From Bacteroidales bacterium (GTDB lineage Bacteria; Bacteroidota; Bacteroidia; Bacteroidales; Muribaculaceae), in assembly GCA_014800785.1 (NCBI GenBank), contig JAAVFK010000043.1, forward strand, positions 1 through 54,613: 54,613 nucleotides of DNA, in the 5' to 3' direction. How positions within the stretch are numbered: position 1 is the first letter of the stretch; every line of letters starts with the position of its first letter. A program made the position numbers and the translations under genes. This document shows, piece after piece, positions 19,936 to 27,846 of this stretch. The notes below the pieces were generated by a model that saw nothing but the letters and a program-made list of their open reading frames with translations, made no database searches and was not told where the DNA came from.

Positions 19936-21462
19936 ATGGAAAAAATACTCATAATAGACTTCGGATCGCAATACACCCAGCTCATCGCCCGACGCGTGCG
20001 CGAGCTGAACGTATATTGCGAGATCCACCCCTTCAACAAGATCCCGGCGATCGACGCCGACGTGAAGGGTGTGATTCTCTCCGGCTCACCATACTCCGTG
20101 CGTGACGAGAACGCACCGAAGCCGGACATCTCCGCAATCAAAGGCAAGCTCCCCCTGCTCGGCGTCTGCTACGGCGCCCAGCTGCTCGCCAACGAATTCG
20201 GTGGCCGCGTTGACGGCGCTCCGAGCCGCGAATACGGTCGCGCCATGCTGACCGTAGTCGCCCCCGAAGACGCCCTCATGCTCGGCATCCCCTCGCCGAC
20301 CCAGGTATGGATGTCACACGGCGACACCATCACCTCCGTCCCCGAAAACTACAAGATCATCGCCAGCACCGACAACGTCCGCTGCGCCGCATACCACATC
20401 GAGGGCGAATCGACCTGGGGGATCCAGTTCCACCCCGAGGTGTTCCACTCGACCGACGGTCCCCGTCTGCTCCACAACTTCGTGATGGGCATCTGCGGAT
20501 GCACTGGCACATGGAGCCCCGCCTCCTTCATCGAGTCCACCGTGGCCGAACTCCGCGAGAAACTCGGTGACGACAAGGTCATCCTCGGTCTCAGCGGCGG
20601 CGTCGACTCCTCCGTAGCCGCCATGCTCCTCCACCGCGCGATCGGACAGAACCTCCACTGTATCTTCGTCAACAACGGCCTTCTCCGCAAAAACGAATTC
20701 GAAGAGGTTCTCGACTCCTACCGCCACATGGGTCTCAACGTCCGCGGCGTCGACGCCTCGGAACGCTTCTACGCAGACCTCGCCGGCGTCAAGGAACCCG
20801 AGCAGAAACGCAAGATCATCGGCCGCGACTTCGTTGAAGTCTTCAACGACGAAGCACAGAAGATCGAAGGCGCCCGCTGGCTCGCCCAGGGCACCATCTA
20901 CCCCGACGTGATCGAAAGCGTATCGGTCAACGGTCCCTCGGCCACCATCAAATCCCACCACAACGTGGGCGGCCTCCCCGAGAAGATGAACCTCAAGATC
21001 GTCGAGCCCCTGCGCCTCCTCTTCAAAGACGAGGTTCGCCGCGTCGGCAAAGCCCTTGAGATGGATCCCAACCTTCTCGGACGTCACCCCTTCCCCGGCC
21101 CCGGCCTCGGCATCCGCATCCTCGGCGACGTCACGCCCGAAAAGGTACGCGTACTCCAGGAAGCCGACCGCATCTTCATCGACGGACTCCGTCGCGAAGG
21201 ACTCTACGACAAAGTATGGCAGGCAGGCGTCATGCTCCTCCCCGTCCAGAGCGTAGGCGTCATGGGCGACGAGCGCACCTACGAAAGCTGCGTAGCGCTC
21301 CGCGCCGTGATCTCCACCGACGGCATGACCGCCGACTGGGTACACCTCCCCTATGAATTCCTCGCCAACATCAGCAACGAGATCATCAACAAAGTCCGCG
21401 GCGTCAACCGAGTAGTCTACGACATCTCCTCCAAACCCCCGGCAACCATCGAATGGGAATAA
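19936..21462 (+). CDS. guaA: GMP synthase (glutamine-hydrolysing)
   Basis: This 508-residue two-domain enzyme aminates XMP to GMP. The N-terminal class I glutaminase domain begins [18 protein letters not shown] and has the nucleophile in GVCYGAQL (about C78) and the His/Glu in [11 protein letters not shown] (about 165-175). The synthetase domain has the PP-loop [13 protein letters not shown] (about 217-229), and the C-terminal dimerisation domain ends with [17 protein letters not shown], the invariant family tail. The ATG at 19936 is chosen over one at 19912 because [10 protein letters not shown] is the usual N-terminus. It closes the purine cluster; a strong terminator follows at 21485. Confidence 0.97.
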   Translation: MEKILIIDFGSQYTQLIARRVRELNVYCEIHPFNKIPAIDADVKGVILSGSPYSVRDENAPKPDISAIKGKLPLLGVCYGAQLLANEFGGRVDGAPSREYGRAMLTVVAPEDALMLGIPSPTQVWMSHGDTITSVPENYKIIASTDNVRCAAYHIEGESTWGIQFHPEVFHSTDGPRLLHNFVMGICGCTGTWSPASFIESTVAELREKLGDDKVILGLSGGVDSSVAAMLLHRAIGQNLHCIFVNNGLLRKNEFEEVLDSYRHMGLNVRGVDASERFYADLAGVKEPEQKRKIIGRDFVEVFNDEAQKIEGARWLAQGTIYPDVIESVSVNGPSATIKSHHNVGGLPEKMNLKIVEPLRLLFKDEVRRVGKALEMDPNLLGRHPFPGPGLGIRILGDVTPEKVRVLQEADRIFIDGLRREGLYDKVWQAGVMLLPVQSVGVMGDERTYESCVALRAVISTDGMTADWVHLPYEFLANISNEIINKVRGVNRVVYDISSKPPATIEWE

Positions 21463-21484
21463 CCATCCCAACCCAACCAACCAT

Positions 21485-21513
21485 AAGAGGATGCCCCCGG
21501 CATCCTCTTTTTT
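21485..21513 (+). terminator. rho-independent terminator after guaA
   Basis: The stem aagaggatgcc / ggcatcctctt is perfect over 11 bp with a ccc loop and runs into six T residues. It lies 22 nt after the guaA stop and should end the purine transcript. Confidence 0.9.
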
Positions 21514-21599
21514 CATACCCATCTCACCCCCCGGACCGCAGACGTCCCTGCCTACGCACCAAATTACACGCAGGCGAGACGCCCGCGTTCCCAGTCGGG

Positions 21600-21719
21600 T
21601 CCTATGGTCAAAAATCCACCAAAGCAAAATATGGCTCTATGGTCCTATGGTCAAGAATCCACCTAAGCAAATATGGCTCTATAGTCCTATGGTCAAAAAA
21701 CACCCCTATGGCTATATAG
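21600..21719. repeat. degenerate tandem repeat, unit about 43 bp
   Basis: Three consecutive units begin gtcctatggtcaa at 21600, 21643 and 21685. The first two are 43 and 42 bp and almost identical; the third is shortened to about 35 bp. Within the units ctatggtc itself is repeated. An open frame crosses the repeats but encodes only the repeated peptide with no recognisable domain, so I treat the stretch as non-coding. It lies between the guaA terminator and the promoter of the next gene. Confidence 0.8.
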
Positions 21720-21813
21720 TCAAAAACCGATACCAAGAAGCCCGATTTTGTGGATATATGGAAAAAACTCTCAAAAGTATTCGATAAATTTAGGTAAGTT
21801 CGGCAAATTAACT

Positions 21814-21821
21814 TAACTTTG
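21814..21821 (+). promoter_or_regulatory. -7 box for the GT2 gene
   Basis: TAACTTTG matches TAnnTTTG exactly and lies 37 nt upstream of the glycosyltransferase start codon at 21859. The -33 position has only a weak TAG/TTTAG match. Confidence 0.5.
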
Positions 21822-21858
21822 CAGATGAAACCGTTTCAGTGGCATCCTTCTACAATCA

Positions 21859-22632
21859 ATGAAGATCTCGATTATAACAGCATCATATAACAGCGGAGCC
21901 ACTCTCAGGGATACCCTTGAGAGTGTACTCTCCCAGTCGCACAGCGACTGGGAACACATCGTTATAGACGGTGCCTCAAGCGACAACTCTGTCGAGATCA
22001 TCCGCGAACTCGAACCCCGATATAAAGGACGCCTCAAATGGATCAGCGAGCCCGACAACGGAATGTATGACGCCATGAATAAAGGCATCGCCATGGCCGA
22101 AGGAGACGTGATCGGCATCCTCAACTCCGACGACTTCTACACCGACTCCAAGGTGCTACACCGCATAGCCGAGGCTATGGCCGACATAAACCTCGACGCC
22201 GTCTTCGGCGACATTCATTTCATAGACCACCACGACCGCGGGACCTGCGTCCGCTACTACTCCTCGCGCTTCTTCAGACGATGGATGATGATACTCGGCT
22301 ACCAACCGGCTCACCCCTCATTCTACTGCCGACGGGAATGTTTCGACCGCTTCGGTCACTTCGACACCCGCATCCGTCTCGCCTCCGACTTCGAGTTCAT
22401 GCTCCGGTTGATCTACGTCAACCGCATCCGTACCCGCTACCTCCCCCTCGACTTCGTCACCATGCGCACCGGCGGCGCCTCCACCATGGGCATCAGAAGC
22501 CACCGCAAGATAGTAGCCGACCACTACCGCGCCTACCACCGCCACGGCCTCTACCTCGGCTACCTCTTCGACCTCGCCCGCTACCCCTTCAAAACCGCCA
22601 TCCTAATCAAACGCAAACTAATCGGCCGCTAA
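21859..22632 (+). CDS. family 2 glycosyltransferase
   Basis: This 257-residue GT-A fold protein transfers a sugar from a nucleotide donor, probably to a lipid-linked glycan at the inner face of the membrane. The N-terminal ITASYNSGATLRDTLESVLSQS and WEHIVIDGASSDNSVEI are classic GT2 motifs. The DxD-like metal site is LNSDDFYTD (about 91-99), and YQPAHPSFYCRREC (about 152-165) lies in the acceptor region. A basic C-terminal stretch (LIKRKLIGR) may contact the membrane. It has its own promoter and a terminator behind it, so it is transcribed separately from the main glycan operon that starts about 0.5 kb downstream. GC-rich like the core genome. Confidence 0.9.
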   Translation: MKISIITASYNSGATLRDTLESVLSQSHSDWEHIVIDGASSDNSVEIIRELEPRYKGRLKWISEPDNGMYDAMNKGIAMAEGDVIGILNSDDFYTDSKVLHRIAEAMADINLDAVFGDIHFIDHHDRGTCVRYYSSRFFRRWMMILGYQPAHPSFYCRRECFDRFGHFDTRIRLASDFEFMLRLIYVNRIRTRYLPLDFVTMRTGGASTMGIRSHRKIVADHYRAYHRHGLYLGYLFDLARYPFKTAILIKRKLIGR

Positions 22633-22648
22633 CCCCCGCGACCCCCCC

Positions 22649-22688
22649 CACCGATAACCTCGTAGGGACGCACGGCCCGTGCGTCCAC
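22649..22688. repeat. REP-like module, third copy
   Basis: This repeats caccgataacctcgtag and the palindrome ggacgcacgg-c-ccgtgcgtcc (22666-22686) from the guaB-guaA spacer almost base for base, 17-56 nt after the GT2 stop codon. Confidence 0.85.
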
Positions 22689-22757
22689 CCCCAAACCACT
22701 TATAACCAAGCCCCAACATAACCCCACTCCAATCCAATATAACCCCAACCCCATACA

Positions 22758-22794
22758 AAACGAGAAACGCCCCAGTGGGGCGTTTCTCGTTTTA
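22758..22794. terminator. rho-independent terminator, symmetric
   Basis: A perfect 17-bp stem, aaaacgagaaacgcccc / ggggcgtttctcgtttt, with an agt loop carries A residues on one side and T residues on the other, so it can terminate transcription from either direction. It isolates the upstream GT2 gene from the switch region that follows. Confidence 0.92.
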
Positions 22795-22824
22795 TCTCCC
22801 AAAGAACTCCAATAAAATCTCCAA

Positions 22825-22847
22825 ATCTCTTTGTAAGAGATTTGAAA
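22825..22847 (+). repeat. left inverted repeat of putative invertible promoter segment
   Basis: This 23-bp sequence (starting atctctttgtaagagat) is repeated as an exact reverse complement at 22994-23016. Its first part is itself dyad-symmetric: aatctc and gagatt arms flank a 7-bp asymmetric core, tttgtaa. That is the layout of a tyrosine-recombinase crossover site. Confidence 0.75.
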
Positions 22848-22978
22848 CGTCGTTAATTGTTTGGTAATCAACTCATCGCCAAAAACCGAAATCTAAAAAA
22901 CTAAACATTCGGTGTCATTTCTCCAATTTTCAAAAACCAAAATATCTTTAAAAACTCGCTGATCTTAAATTTTTTGAT

Positions 22979-22986
22979 TAATTTTG
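22979..22986 (+). promoter_or_regulatory. -7 box inside the putative invertible segment, ON orientation
   Basis: TAATTTTG matches TAnnTTTG exactly and sits 7 nt inside the right inverted repeat, facing the recombinase-NusG fusion gene. At the -33 position, TCG at 22956-22958 differs by one base from TTG. Transcription should start at about 22993, at the inner edge of the right repeat. After inversion the box would face away from the operon. Confidence 0.6.
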
Positions 22987-22993
22987 TACTCAA

Positions 22994-23016
22994 TTTCAAA
23001 TCTCTTACAAAGAGAT
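22994..23016 (-). repeat. right inverted repeat of putative invertible promoter segment
   Basis: This is the exact reverse complement of 22825-22847, separated from it by 146 bp of AT-rich DNA. In the present orientation it falls at the very 5' end of the predicted operon transcript, where its internal dyad would form a hairpin. Confidence 0.75.
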
Positions 23017-23086
23017 CCGAAAATTTCAGCCACCAATTTTCGACTTCAAGATTCAGTGCTGAAAACCATAAAATATTGCGAAGTTG

Positions 23087-23122
23087 CCGCTGTCAATCAG
23101 GTAAATACCCACAAGACAGCGG
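23087..23122 (+). promoter_or_regulatory. leader stem-loop upstream of the fusion gene
   Basis: Perfect 8-bp arms, ccgctgtc (23087-23094) and gacagcgg (23115-23122), enclose a 20-nt loop in the 5' leader, 45 nt before the start codon of the NusG-like gene. UpxY proteins are known to act at the leaders of their own operons, so this may be a pause or recruitment element. That role is inferred. Confidence 0.45.
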
Positions 23123-23167
23123 GACTATCTCTATTTTCCCTCAACCGAATTTCATTAAAAATCGTCG

Positions 23168-24613
23168 ATGACTAAAAGCATTGAACTAAAGTCCGTTAGC
23201 ATCGACCGACTTATGGAATATTTCGGATCGAGGGCACAAGAGATGGAACTCACGTCGCCGACCTATGTGAAAGCCGTCGCCGCCTTCCAGGCATATATCA
23301 ACATGACCGGCGCCACCGCCATCACCGAACCCCTCCTTGCCGACTGGTTCGTCAACATGTACCTGCGCGACTTCACATTCAAGACTTCCCTCCACTACTT
23401 CAACATCATATCAGGGCTCTACACCGCCGCCGTTAAAGAAGGGATCGCACAACCATGCGATGCTTTCCGGACCACCAAAGCCAAGATCGCCCGCCTCGGA
23501 GAAACCGGCGACAGCGCAATCGACAAAACCGGCTTCGAACGCTTCAAAAACCTGATGCGCAACGCCGTCAACCAGAACGCAGAAATTGCGCAAGCAACCG
23601 ACCTGCTCCTTCTAACCCTCCTCAACGGCTGTCGCTCCTTAATCGAAACCGCCCTGCTCAAACGCAACGACATCGAGCCCGACGACCGCGAAAAGCAAGC
23701 TATAGCCGACCGCCACGCTTCCGCACGACGTCAATATATCTTCGATCTGAAGCAATCCCTCCTCACCCCCCGCCAACTCTCCGCGGCAATCGACACAGAG
23801 ATCAACACACTCTTCATCCGCAAGAACATTCCTCACCTCGAAAACGCCGACGAAACCGCAACCGCCTACTGGGCCTTCGCCGCACTCCAATGCGGACTCT
23901 CCGGCTCCACGGTAGTCAGCTACCTCGGGAAAGTCCCCAAAGGGATCCCGGCTCTCGGCCTATGCGAGAAAACGGAACTCACGGAAGAAAAACGCCGTCG
24001 GACCACAAAACTCGTAGGCGACATCTTCATCGAGAACCCCCTCAGATGGTACGCACTCAGATTGCGCACCCGAGGCGGCTTCAGCCAATTCATCGAACGG
24101 CTCGATGACCTCCGCAACCAACCCGGCGTCTTCGTCCCCGAAATATTCTATCCCCTCGAAGAAGTAGCGAAACGCATCCGCAAGAAACTCGTCTTCGAGA
24201 CACAGCCGGTACTTCCCGACATCGTCTTCATCAACTGCCGCGTGACGAGCGTCCTCCCCTTTCTCCTCCGCGTCAACGATCTCGCATGGTGCTACACCGT
24301 CACCGGCCGCCCCGGCTCCGACTACGCTGTCATCCCCGACAGCTCTTTCCGCAAATTCCAGGAAGCCATAGGCCACTTCGCCACCTGCTACGTCGAAGAC
24401 AACCCCTCCATCAAAGCACAAGCCGGCGATAGAGTCCGGGTCAACGCAGGCCTCTTCCAAGGCCTCGAGACCACCATCGACAGCATCGCCAACGAAGACG
24501 GCAACAACATCTTCCGCCTCCTCTACCACAGCGACAACGGCATCCGCTGGAACGTCGGCGTCCCGGCACGCACCACAGGCATCCTCGCCGCCGAACAGGT
24601 ATCCCCATTTTGA
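23168..24613 (+). CDS. degenerate tyrosine recombinase fused to NusG/UpxY-like antiterminator
   Basis: This 481-residue protein has two parts. Residues 1-95 look like the SAM-like core-binding domain of Bacteroidetes integrases (SPTYVKAVAAFQAYI, SLHYFNIISGLYTAAVKEGI). Residues 115-255 look like a recombinase catalytic domain: LLTLLNGCRSLIETALLKRNDI keeps the box I Arg (about R156), but the HxxR and LGH region has become TATAYWAF...SYLGKVPKG, and no Tyr nucleophile is evident. From about residue 290, RWYALRLRTRGG opens an NGN domain (LPDIVFINCRV, YAVIPDSSFRKFQEAI), followed by a KOW segment AGDRVRVNAGLFQGLETT (about 418-435). UpxY/NusG-like proteins prevent early termination in their own polysaccharide operon. 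Its position at the operon head behind the switch supports that job. Codon use is GC-rich, like the core. Confidence 0.75.
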   Translation: MTKSIELKSVSIDRLMEYFGSRAQEMELTSPTYVKAVAAFQAYINMTGATAITEPLLADWFVNMYLRDFTFKTSLHYFNIISGLYTAAVKEGIAQPCDAFRTTKAKIARLGETGDSAIDKTGFERFKNLMRNAVNQNAEIAQATDLLLLTLLNGCRSLIETALLKRNDIEPDDREKQAIADRHASARRQYIFDLKQSLLTPRQLSAAIDTEINTLFIRKNIPHLENADETATAYWAFAALQCGLSGSTVVSYLGKVPKGIPALGLCEKTELTEEKRRRTTKLVGDIFIENPLRWYALRLRTRGGFSQFIERLDDLRNQPGVFVPEIFYPLEEVAKRIRKKLVFETQPVLPDIVFINCRVTSVLPFLLRVNDLAWCYTVTGRPGSDYAVIPDSSFRKFQEAIGHFATCYVEDNPSIKAQAGDRVRVNAGLFQGLETTIDSIANEDGNNIFRLLYHSDNGIRWNVGVPARTTGILAAEQVSPF

Positions 24614-25287
24614 AGAACGACCTCAACATAAGGCTTAAGACGCCGACCGACAGCACCCCCCGCACGCTCGACGTGACGGATAAAGAGGCCATGGCCCGAT
24701 ACGTCTCCCACCTCATGCAAGAGGCTGCCGACCTTGGCATCTTCAGCCCCACGCGCCCCACAAAGAGCGATCTCGGTCTCAGACGCAAAGAGAGCCAACT
24801 GCGCACAGACGCAGCCGACGCACTCAGCCGGCTCAAAGCCCACATCGTCCAAGCCGCTCCCGCCGACGCACTCGACGCACTCGAACCCTACGACCTCCTC
24901 CACCGCATAGCCTACGACTCCCCCGCCGACACCGTCTTCACCGACCCCATAGTCCTGAACGCCCTCGACGCAAGGATCAAAGGCAACCAAACGGTCAACG
25001 AATACACCCTCTACGACGCCATAGGCAAGCGTCTCGAAGCCCGCGCCCCCCGCTTCATGAAGCGCCCCCTCGACTGGCACCTCCGCCAGCTCGACCGCTG
25101 GTACCGCGAAGCCCGCGCCATCCTCGACGGCGCCCCCATCCCCCCCGGCCTACCCCCCGCCGACCTCCACCGCCGCCGCCAAATCCTCCTCCGAGCCAAC
25201 CTCTACGCCTACGAAGGCACCGCCGCCCCCACCTTCAAACACCGCCTATCCACCGAACTATCCAGCTTTATGACCAACAAAAGATAG
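24610..25287 (+). CDS. hypothetical protein, partner of the NusG-like fusion
   Basis: I do not recognise this 225-residue protein. It starts with a TTG whose last two bases begin the upstream stop codon (TTGA overlap), so translation is coupled to the fusion gene. It has no signal peptide or membrane segment and is rich in Arg, Ala, Leu and Asp. The middle contains ALEPYDLLHRIAYDSPADTVF and DWHLRQLDRWYREARAIL, which look helical; the C-terminal part is Pro-rich (GAPIPPGLPPADLHRRRQ). Its place directly behind a UpxY-like gene is the position of UpxZ in Bacteroides capsule loci, but I see no convincing sequence similarity to UpxZ. A regulatory partner role is inference. GC-rich; the sequence turns AT-rich immediately after it. 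Confidence 0.65.
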   Translation: MKNDLNIRLKTPTDSTPRTLDVTDKEAMARYVSHLMQEAADLGIFSPTRPTKSDLGLRRKESQLRTDAADALSRLKAHIVQAAPADALDALEPYDLLHRIAYDSPADTVFTDPIVLNALDARIKGNQTVNEYTLYDAIGKRLEARAPRFMKRPLDWHLRQLDRWYREARAILDGAPIPPGLPPADLHRRRQILLRANLYAYEGTAAPTFKHRLSTELSSFMTNKR

Positions 25288-25314
25288 TTTCCAATATCCT
25301 TTATCTCGTTACAA

Positions 25315-26298
25315 ATGGCTCATAATAACAACGTCTTACTCTTAGATCCCTCCATAGGAACAAGCAATGTCGGTGACGAAATCATTATGGAGTGTGCGTT
25401 GGAAGAACTCCGTTCTATTATCGGAGATCGTTTCGTCTATCGTCTTCCAACTCATGTCTCTTCATTCCATTGGTATCAGGTCTGGCGCAACTCTTTGGCC
25501 ATACAAAACTATTCCAATTGCAAATACAAATTTGTATGCGGGTCAAATCTTCTTATGAAAGATATGCTGACCCATTATCCCCAATGGAATCTCAACCTAT
25601 GGAACTGCAAGCCATTTGCTGGAAGTATCTTGCTTGGCGTAGGCGCCAGCGCAGGTGAAAAGACTAACGCATATACCCGACGCCTCTATAACAAATTTCT
25701 GAACCACAATATCGCACACAGTGTCCGGGACCAAAGGTCGAAAGAGTTTCTGGACAGCCTCGGATTCAAGTCAATCAATACCGGATGTGTGACGATGTGG
25801 AAGCTTACGCCGGAGTTCTGCAAAACGATTCCACATGGAAAAGCCTCCCGCGTTGTATTCACCCTCACCGCCCACAATACACCTCTGGAGTCCGATCAGC
25901 AGATGATCGATATTCTCAAACGTAACTACAAGGAAGTTTACTTCTGGGTTCAGGGCGACAAGGATAGGGAATATATTTCCAAGTTCAAAAACATTGACGG
26001 AATTAAGATAATTCCTCCTACAAAACAAGCATACCACGAACTCTTGTCGGAGCCCGATTTAGATTATGTCGGTACGCGACTGCACGCTGGAGTCTACGCA
26101 ATGCGCCACTCGAAGAGAGCGATAATCATTGTCATCGACGAACGTGCTCGTGAGATCAACAAATCGAACAATCTTGTCTGTATGGAACGCGATGCCATCC
26201 GGACAAAGCTGGAGAGTCTGATAAATTCAGAATTCGCAACTGAAATAAGAATGCCCCGGGCCGAGATAGAAGCCTGGAAAGCACAGTTCAAGGCCTAA
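25315..26298 (+). CDS. polysaccharide pyruvyl transferase family protein
   Basis: This 327-residue cytoplasmic protein is expected to add a pyruvyl group from phosphoenolpyruvate to a glycan sugar, or to be a family member with a related transfer role. The N-terminal LLLDPSIGTSNVGDEIIMECALEEL matches the family start (a G-x-x-N-x-G-D pattern). The C-terminal half has VFTLTAHNT, VYFWVQGDKDREYI and the characteristic YVGTRLHAGVYAMRHSKRAIII (about 250-271), corresponding to the S/GTRLHA motif. It is the first structural gene of the glycan operon and marks the change to lower GC. Length fits the family. Confidence 0.85.
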   Translation: MAHNNNVLLLDPSIGTSNVGDEIIMECALEELRSIIGDRFVYRLPTHVSSFHWYQVWRNSLAIQNYSNCKYKFVCGSNLLMKDMLTHYPQWNLNLWNCKPFAGSILLGVGASAGEKTNAYTRRLYNKFLNHNIAHSVRDQRSKEFLDSLGFKSINTGCVTMWKLTPEFCKTIPHGKASRVVFTLTAHNTPLESDQQMIDILKRNYKEVYFWVQGDKDREYISKFKNIDGIKIIPPTKQAYHELLSEPDLDYVGTRLHAGVYAMRHSKRAIIIVIDERAREINKSNNLVCMERDAIRTKLESLINSEFATEIRMPRAEIEAWKAQFKA

Positions 26299-26313
26299 CT
26301 GATCCCTGTCGGT

Positions 26314-27846
26314 TTGACTTCTTCCTCAGGAACTTCCCGCAAACGCGTCCTTAAAAATACGGTATATCTGTATTGCAGGATGTTGTTTCTCATGCTCATC
26401 TCTTTCTATACATCCCGTATAGTTCTTGATGCGCTCGGAAGCGTCGACTACGGTGTCTACAATGTAGTTGGCGGTATAGTCGCTTTGCTGGGTTTCGTAA
26501 ATGCGTCGATGACACAGGCCTCCAACCGTTTCTTCTCCTATGCCATCGGGAAAAACGACGGGCATATGCTCGTAAGGACCTACAGCACCTCCATTTATCT
26601 ACATCTCGCCATCTCGATTGTTGTCGTTGTTCTCGCGGAGACCGCGGGGATATGGTTTTTCAATAACTATATCAATATTCCGGAAGCCTCCGTACCTGCC
26701 GCAAAATGGGTATATCAACTCTCCGTAATAAGCGCATTCATAGGTATAAATAGCGTGCCACAGATGGCTCTCGTGATCTCTCACGAAGATATGCACGTCT
26801 ATGCATATGTCAGTCTTCTTGAAGGAGGGCTGAAGCTCTGTATCGCTTTCCTGCTTCTGATACCGGCTCTCGCAAATCTTAAGGCATACGCCATTATGAC
26901 CTTCGTCCTCTCGGTCATCATTCGCGTCGTCTGGCAGATATATATATCACACAAATACAAAAAATGCCGGTTCAACAAAAAACTGGATCTTGAGATTTTC
27001 CGCAATATATCAGGATTTGTAGGATGGCAGATATTCAGCGGACTCAGCTGGATACTGAGAAATCAGGGTGCAAATTTTGTCCTCAACAACTTTTTCGGTC
27101 CGATACTCAACACGGCCCGGGCTCTTGCGCTTCAGATAAACGGAGGAATCACATCGCTTGTCGGAAACTTTCAGATGGCCTCCAACCCTCAGATGGTGAA
27201 ATATTATGCTGCCGGCCAGATAGACGAGATGAAACGGTTACTGTACCAAAGCTCCCGAATATCGTTTCTGCTCTTGTTTATATTTGCGTTTCCGATTTAC
27301 ATGCAAGCCCGGGAAGCCGTCTACTTTTGGTTGGGCAGGCTGCCGGAATATGCGGTTGTCTTCACCAGACTTATTATCATAGCCACCCTGATCGATTCTC
27401 TCTCAGGAACCCTGCAGCAGGCTGCACAGGCAACAGGGAAAATACGCATATACACCATTGTGGTTACATCCATAATGTTGAGCAATATCTTTCTGGTCTA
27501 CCTCGCTTTTAAATCCGGATTTCCTCCGACTGCGATGATATATGTGGATATGATATTATATCTCACTGTGTTTATCGCCAGACTGCTCATATCCCGCAGA
27601 ATGTACGGGTTGTCCATATACGGGTTCCTCCGAAATGTGACATTCAGGGAAGCGCTCGTAGTTATTCTGACAGGAGCAGTCAGTCTCCCATATCTGAAAT
27701 TATCAGTTGCCTGGCATATTCCATTCTTCATTAATCTGGCAATACTTTTCGGTCTGTCATGCCTGGGATGCTATTTTGTCGGATTATCTGTGAATGAAAG
27801 AAAATCCGTCCTCATATCCGTAAAAAGCAAACTGCATTTAGGATGA
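26314..27846 (+). CDS. Wzx-type oligosaccharide flippase / LPS biosynthesis membrane protein
   Basis: This 510-residue integral membrane protein of the MATE-like flippase superfamily probably moves lipid-linked repeat units across the inner membrane. About 12-14 hydrophobic segments are visible. The N-terminal KNTVYLYCRMLFLMLISFY and SRIVLDALGSVDYGVYNVVGGIVA (about 30-53) are typical of the Bacteroidetes flippase group, and FNNFFGP-like and ALALQINGGI segments follow. No ATG is suitable; a TTG at 26314 gives the usual N-terminus, 15 nt after the upstream stop. Its end overlaps the next gene by four bases. Functionally it pairs with the EpsG-type polymerase farther down. Confidence 0.88.
   Translation: MTSSSGTSRKRVLKNTVYLYCRMLFLMLISFYTSRIVLDALGSVDYGVYNVVGGIVALLGFVNASMTQASNRFFSYAIGKNDGHMLVRTYSTSIYLHLAISIVVVVLAETAGIWFFNNYINIPEASVPAAKWVYQLSVISAFIGINSVPQMALVISHEDMHVYAYVSLLEGGLKLCIAFLLLIPALANLKAYAIMTFVLSVIIRVVWQIYISHKYKKCRFNKKLDLEIFRNISGFVGWQIFSGLSWILRNQGANFVLNNFFGPILNTARALALQINGGITSLVGNFQMASNPQMVKYYAAGQIDEMKRLLYQSSRISFLLLFIFAFPIYMQAREAVYFWLGRLPEYAVVFTRLIIIATLIDSLSGTLQQAAQATGKIRIYTIVVTSIMLSNIFLVYLAFKSGFPPTAMIYVDMILYLTVFIARLLISRRMYGLSIYGFLRNVTFREALVVILTGAVSLPYLKLSVAWHIPFFINLAILFGLSCLGCYFVGLSVNERKSVLISVKSKLHLG

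Noticed and set aside
21600-21719. Possible CRISPR array
   Set aside because: The units are contiguous with no unique spacers, there are only three, and no cas genes are nearby.
21491-21787. Open frame with repeated WLYxPMVK peptides after guaA
   Set aside because: It is produced by the 43-bp tandem DNA repeat and begins inside the guaA terminator.
23168-24613. An active invertase for the adjacent inverted repeats
   Set aside because: The recombinase-like half lacks the HxxR motif and the Tyr nucleophile, so it should not catalyse strand exchange. Any invertase must be encoded elsewhere.
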